A DNA stretch of 64,000 nucleotides from Zonotrichia leucophrys gambelii (Eukaryota; Chordata; Aves; Passeriformes; Passerellidae), in contig NC_088170.1 of assembly GCF_028769735.1 (NCBI RefSeq), forward strand, positions 51,989,585 to 52,053,584, in the 5' to 3' direction. The notes under the pieces are model-generated. The model was not told the origin of the DNA. It searched no databases and saw only the letters and a list, made by a program, of their open reading frames with translations. Below, piece after piece: positions 59,756 through 64,000 of the stretch. The translations under genes were made by a program, and so were the position numbers. The stretch's first letter is position 1. Each line of letters begins with the position of its first letter.

Positions 59756-62094
59756 AGCACATTAAGACTCCTTTGTTGGAGTCTCTGAGCATGATGGCCA
59801 AATGGGTAGAACACTTGCCAAGGAAGTAGAATACCTTGATTTCAAAATCCTATACTACAAATTAGAGACCCCTTTTAAGCACAAGGCACAGTTAAATCAG
59901 GAATTCAAGAGCTGGGGAACTGTAGAGACAATTAACAAAAACAGCCTGATTCTACTGAGACTGAGCTTAACTTGAGGAAGGGGAAAACAATTTTGACTTC
60001 TGGTTGCAATTCCCAATGTTGCTTATTTGTTTCTATCCAAAGATGTATTAATGGGAAATGAATAAACTAATCTTTAGAGCATAGATATGTTTAACTTTCA
60101 AGTAAAGGTGAGATCACTCAGAGAGTTCTATGTTGCTTTTCCCTGTATCAGTCACCTCAAAAAAAGTACATTATAAGTTTTCTATGAAAAATGAAATTAT
60201 AATATATTATAATTTACAAATGAAATTATATGAGCTGGTTATCTTGATATGATTTTATAATCCAATGCAATTTGCTTACAGTATTTAAACTGTGCATACT
60301 TATAGGCCTCACGTTTTTGGTGAAATCTTAAAATTCAATTCAGTTATATTTGCATCAAATCTACATTTGCATAATTGCAATGTTTACACTATTCTTATAC
60401 CTTAGCCTTGACAGTATCTTACAGAAAATCCCTGGGCTAGAATAATTCTGAATCTTAGTCAATGTGTATTCCAATCTAACAAGAAGCTGCATTTTCATGC
60501 TCTGTTCCCCAATTAACATAAAGCTTCATTACCCTTTTGGGATAGAAAAAACCCTGCTATGTGTATTGTCTTACCCATAATTCATTTATTTACAAAGTTA
60601 TTAAAACTCATAATTAATTAGACTTCTCATGAGGTCTAATTCCCTTCTGTGCTTTCTGGTGCATGACTATAAAGTTTAGCAAGGGGAACAATTTGCATTG
60701 CATCTCTCCCCTGGAGGTCTTTGTCATCATTTGATCATGGATTCAACCTATTCTGTTGTTTTCCCTTTACACCCTTCCACTTTCATTCCTGGTTGCACAG
60801 TGACACAGCTTCACACAGAGGCAGGAAAAAAATTCTGGCCTAAAAGTATTTAGCTTGTGATTACAGCAGTTCTGTGGAAAGGATGAGCTGGTGTTCAGCC
60901 ATCAGCAAGGCTGCTTGGGGGCTGGAATCCAGCCTGCCCATCTCAGTGCTGCACCTTCTGACAGTGGGTTCTGGCAGGAGAGGTGGAGAGCATACAGAGC
61001 AAATCCTCTGTTTGAGAAAAGGTCTGTGCAGCTGGAAACAACTGAGGTGACAAGAAGTGACCATTGTAATGCCCCAAGAAGACATGCTGCAGCATGAGGT
61101 CAATGCAGTCAGTAACCCAGTCCTACAAGAGACAGGGAGGAAAAGGCCTAACTGAATTGATGATTTAATTTGGATACTTGTGCTGTTGGGAAGTCAAATT
61201 CAACTAGCCAAGAAGTTCAAGTATTCTTTCCTCCTCACAGATCACTCACAAGTACTGCATGACTTGCCAGTTTAAAATAATTTGTCTTGCTTACCTTTCC
61301 TTAAGAAAGGCATTATTCTGTGTAAATAGTCTCATTTTTTTGCTTATCTGCCTGGCTGGGTTAAAAAAAAAGTATGCTTCTGACAGGACAGGTAGTTTAC
61401 TTAACAAAAGAAATAATCTAGTAAACTATATTAGGAAAAATGAAGGACTTGCTTACAGTATTATATAATGAATTTGCATCTTCTTACCGCATTCAGTTTT
61501 CTTCCAGTCCAGTGATTTTTTTCCTGTACACTCTTCCTGTAGAGTGAACATAAAGTTAATTTAATTCATGTTCTCATCCCTGATTAATCTGATTAATACA
61601 AAACACATACAGATATGCAACAAAATGAGCTTCATGCTTTCAGAAATCATTGAATTGAGGCATATATATTCTAAGGCTTTGTGATGTGCACTAGGAAATG
61701 GAGGATAATGCGTCTGGATAAGCAAATTGAGGCCAAATGCAGACCTGGTCTAGCGTGCTGATTCACAAGGTGATCATGGTCTCTACCAAATAATGTATTT
61801 AAAACATTTTCCTAATTATGAATCTAGTGAAGTTTAAAATAAAGTGTTTCCAGCTGTGTCTTTCCTATATAGGAGGTGGCAAAGGATCTAGACTGTTGAA
61901 GACAGAAGAGAGGGGTGCAAAGAGAAGGTGTAAGGATTTCTAAGTCTTTCAGAGGAAAATATAAAGGACCATGTTTCTAAATTTACCTCAAAATTTCCAG
62001 ATGAGGGAAAAGCCCTGCAGAAAAGTGGACAAGGACTTCTGTTTCTACCATTTGTACATAGGTGGTGTATATCCACACACAGTTGTGTGGATGC

Positions 62095-62350
62095 AGCATG
62101 GAGAGGGATGGGAAGCAGTAGAGTGAGAGAGGTGAGAGAAATAGAAAAGTGAAAGAAATATATCTGGAAGGAGACTTAGACAAGGAAAGGGAGAATGAGA
62201 TTGATGAGAAGAGGGGAGAAAGAAGGCCCAGGAAACATTCAGAATGAAAGGATGCAGTAAGGTGCAGTAGCTTAAAAGTAATGCAGGCAAGACTGAGAGC
62301 AAGAAGCATAGCAGAAAAGGGGAGGAGAAGTAGGAAGTCAAGAAAGAAAG
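62095..62350. repeat. Purine-rich tract
   Basis: About 250 bp strongly biased to A and G on the plus strand (GAGA, GGAAGG, GAAAG words) with few pyrimidines. The complementary strand reads as a low-complexity Ser/Leu/Phe frame, which is an effect of the bias. Confidence 0.6.
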
Positions 62351-63384
62351 AACAGGCAGTAGAATTCATTAAGCCAAGTTTCCTGGGGTTCTATGACTTG
62401 CAATGAGATTATCTTCTCTTTGCTGACCATATTCTTAGGTTTTGTATTAAAAGCAAGGAAGCATGAAAATAAACATCTAGGTCCTGGGTCTAATCAGAGC
62501 AGAAGTGCTTAGAAAATCCAGAAATAAGAGCATTTCTACTCAAAAAGAAGCAACTGTTTTTGTAAGTTCTTTTATATATATGTCTGTATGAAAATCAAGT
62601 CCTATATTGCAGGGCAATAGGAAACTTTCAATAGAGATATTAGGATTCCGGCAGCAAACTTGCAAGACATTACTCAACATCAAGGAACATATGCAAACAG
62701 TTCAAGATGTCTGAAGACAAGCCATGAAAAGAAAAGAAAACAAAACAAAAAAAAAGCTGAATTCCAGAAATAATACTATCAAAAGTACAAAGAACAAGTA
62801 TTTGTAGAAATGCACTCTACAATTAACCGAATCAACTTAAGATTACTGTTTCATATAAAGGACCACAGATGATAAATCACAGAATGAAGTGAAAGAAAAA
62901 TGAAAGTTTCATGGCCTAGAGAAAACTGGTGATAGGCAGCTAATGAGCTAGTCTCCATTGTCTGAGGCAGAGAAAATCCATGTAAATGAATTGTGGTGCT
63001 GCTCTGCCCTCAGTGGGAGACTGATTGGGTTGCTACACTCTGCCTGGCTCTACTCAGTTTGTGGGAATGTTGTAACACTGAGACCCTGAGCACTGTCAAA
63101 ATCAGTTGAAATTTTCAAGAAGGTTCCAAAGCTTATTGCAAGATTTACACTGACAGAATGCTCGACAGAGTAAATTTTGCTTCCTTAGGAAGGGAAGCAA
63201 AACCTGTAGAAAAGCAAAAAGAGATTGATAGGCTGTTGATTGCCACTACATTAAAGCTAAATGCAGTTTACATTCGTGCTGCAAATGAGATTTGCTTCTT
63301 GGATGGCAGAATATAACATGCCTAATTTGGACTATAAGTCCAAAATAAAGGACACATTCATCAAAATAAAGTCAATGACAGTAA

Positions 63385-63465
63385 ACTAAGGGTACAAATG
63401 GGAAGTTCAATCACAACACAATTAACTAAAGGTACAAATTGGGAGATACAAAGCACAACACAATT
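63385..63465. repeat. Two-unit tandem duplication (~40 bp)
   Basis: Two neighbouring ~40-bp units each start ACTAA(A/G)GGTACAAA and end CACAACACAATT, with several differences between them. Confidence 0.8.
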
Positions 63466-64000
63466 CTGGGTAAAAGAAAATGTGCAGTAAATGTAACAGA
63501 CAAGGTTGTGACACAAGGCTGCTCCTATTTCAGTGCTCAAAGTCCATGAATGAGTAAGGAAAATATGCATTAAAAGATCAGGAATTGGAAGATTGGTAAG
63601 TGATCACATAAATAGTATTCAGTATATTATTCAGTATATTGCCATAAATACTATTCAGCAATAAAAGAGAGCAGTTATATCAGTGTGAATATATTTCAAC
63701 AATCTCCATACAAGTTGAATATGGATGGCAATGACAAATAGTCCCAAGGAATCAAACCTCAAACAGAGAATCATTCCCTGTAATGAGCAGGACTGATCTG
63801 CTCTGACACTGACCTACTGGGTTTCTCTTCCACATTTTGACAGTACTTGAGTGAATGAAATTTTTGCTAATGAAACTGAACTGAACTGAGGTGGGCAGAG
63901 GATATTTTGGCATAGGATATTTTGTCAATCATGACTCTTGTTAAAACTTCTTATCCCGCAACTTCTACTAATTGTATTTTTTAATGTGTTAAAGAAAAAG

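Larger units (their letters stand above)
59756..64000. other. Intergenic, no gene recognised
   Basis: AT-rich DNA with a purine-rich stretch at about 62095-62350 and a diverged tandem duplication at 63385-63465. No frame shows a known domain. The next gene expected from vertebrate order (GCC1, beyond ZNF800) is not present. Confidence 0.45.

Overview
The window looks like vertebrate, specifically bird (probably songbird), nuclear DNA. It holds one multi-exon protein-coding gene whose protein closely matches vertebrate ZNF800, CpG islands standing out from an AT-rich background, CR1 LINE fragments, and avian-type endogenous retrovirus (ERV) LTRs. There is no operon structure, ribosome binding site or other prokaryotic signal. 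Species assignment is inference; no search was run.

Layout. 1-1.3 kb: no recognised gene. 1.33-4.9 kb: a large, patchy CpG island with candidate splice sites and a GC-rich pentanucleotide repeat, probably a promoter. The upstream neighbour of ZNF800 in human is GRM8, transcribed in the same direction, so this may be its 5' end, but no GRM8 coding exon is visible. 6.9-13.35 kb: an env-less, ERVL-like provirus on the minus strand. It has a 625-bp 5' LTR, PBS, gag, protease, RT/RNase H, an open integrase frame, a polypurine tract and a 3' LTR cut to its first 237 bp. Gag and pol are broken by several frameshifts and one stop. 13.7 and 21.0 kb: two copies of a ~280-bp LTR-like repeat. 28.6-29.4 kb: an old CR1. 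34.49-35.13 kb: a solo LTR with a 6-bp target-site duplication. 35.37-35.7 kb: an orphan GC-rich islet built on a nine-unit 19-bp minisatellite.

39.0-53.1 kb: ZNF800 on the minus strand. Four coding exons (52303-52363, 49564-49659, 46162-46305, 42021-43780) join in frame into a 686-residue, seven-finger zinc-finger protein. A likely untranslated first exon lies in a CpG-island promoter at 52.4-53.4 kb, and a long 3' UTR probably ends near 39.0 kb.

53.5-64 kb: an LTR-like element just upstream of the ZNF800 promoter, an ERVL-type LTR abutting a reverse-oriented CR1 (55.66-57.1 kb), a forward CR1 with the typical 3' end (58.9-59.75 kb), and otherwise AT-rich sequence with no gene seen. The only host gene supported by direct coding evidence is ZNF800. 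No new multi-gene system was found. The most useful oddities are the provirus with near-identical LTR segments but a broken coding region, the lineage-variable KST repeat in ZNF800, and a possible start-stop uORF in its leader.
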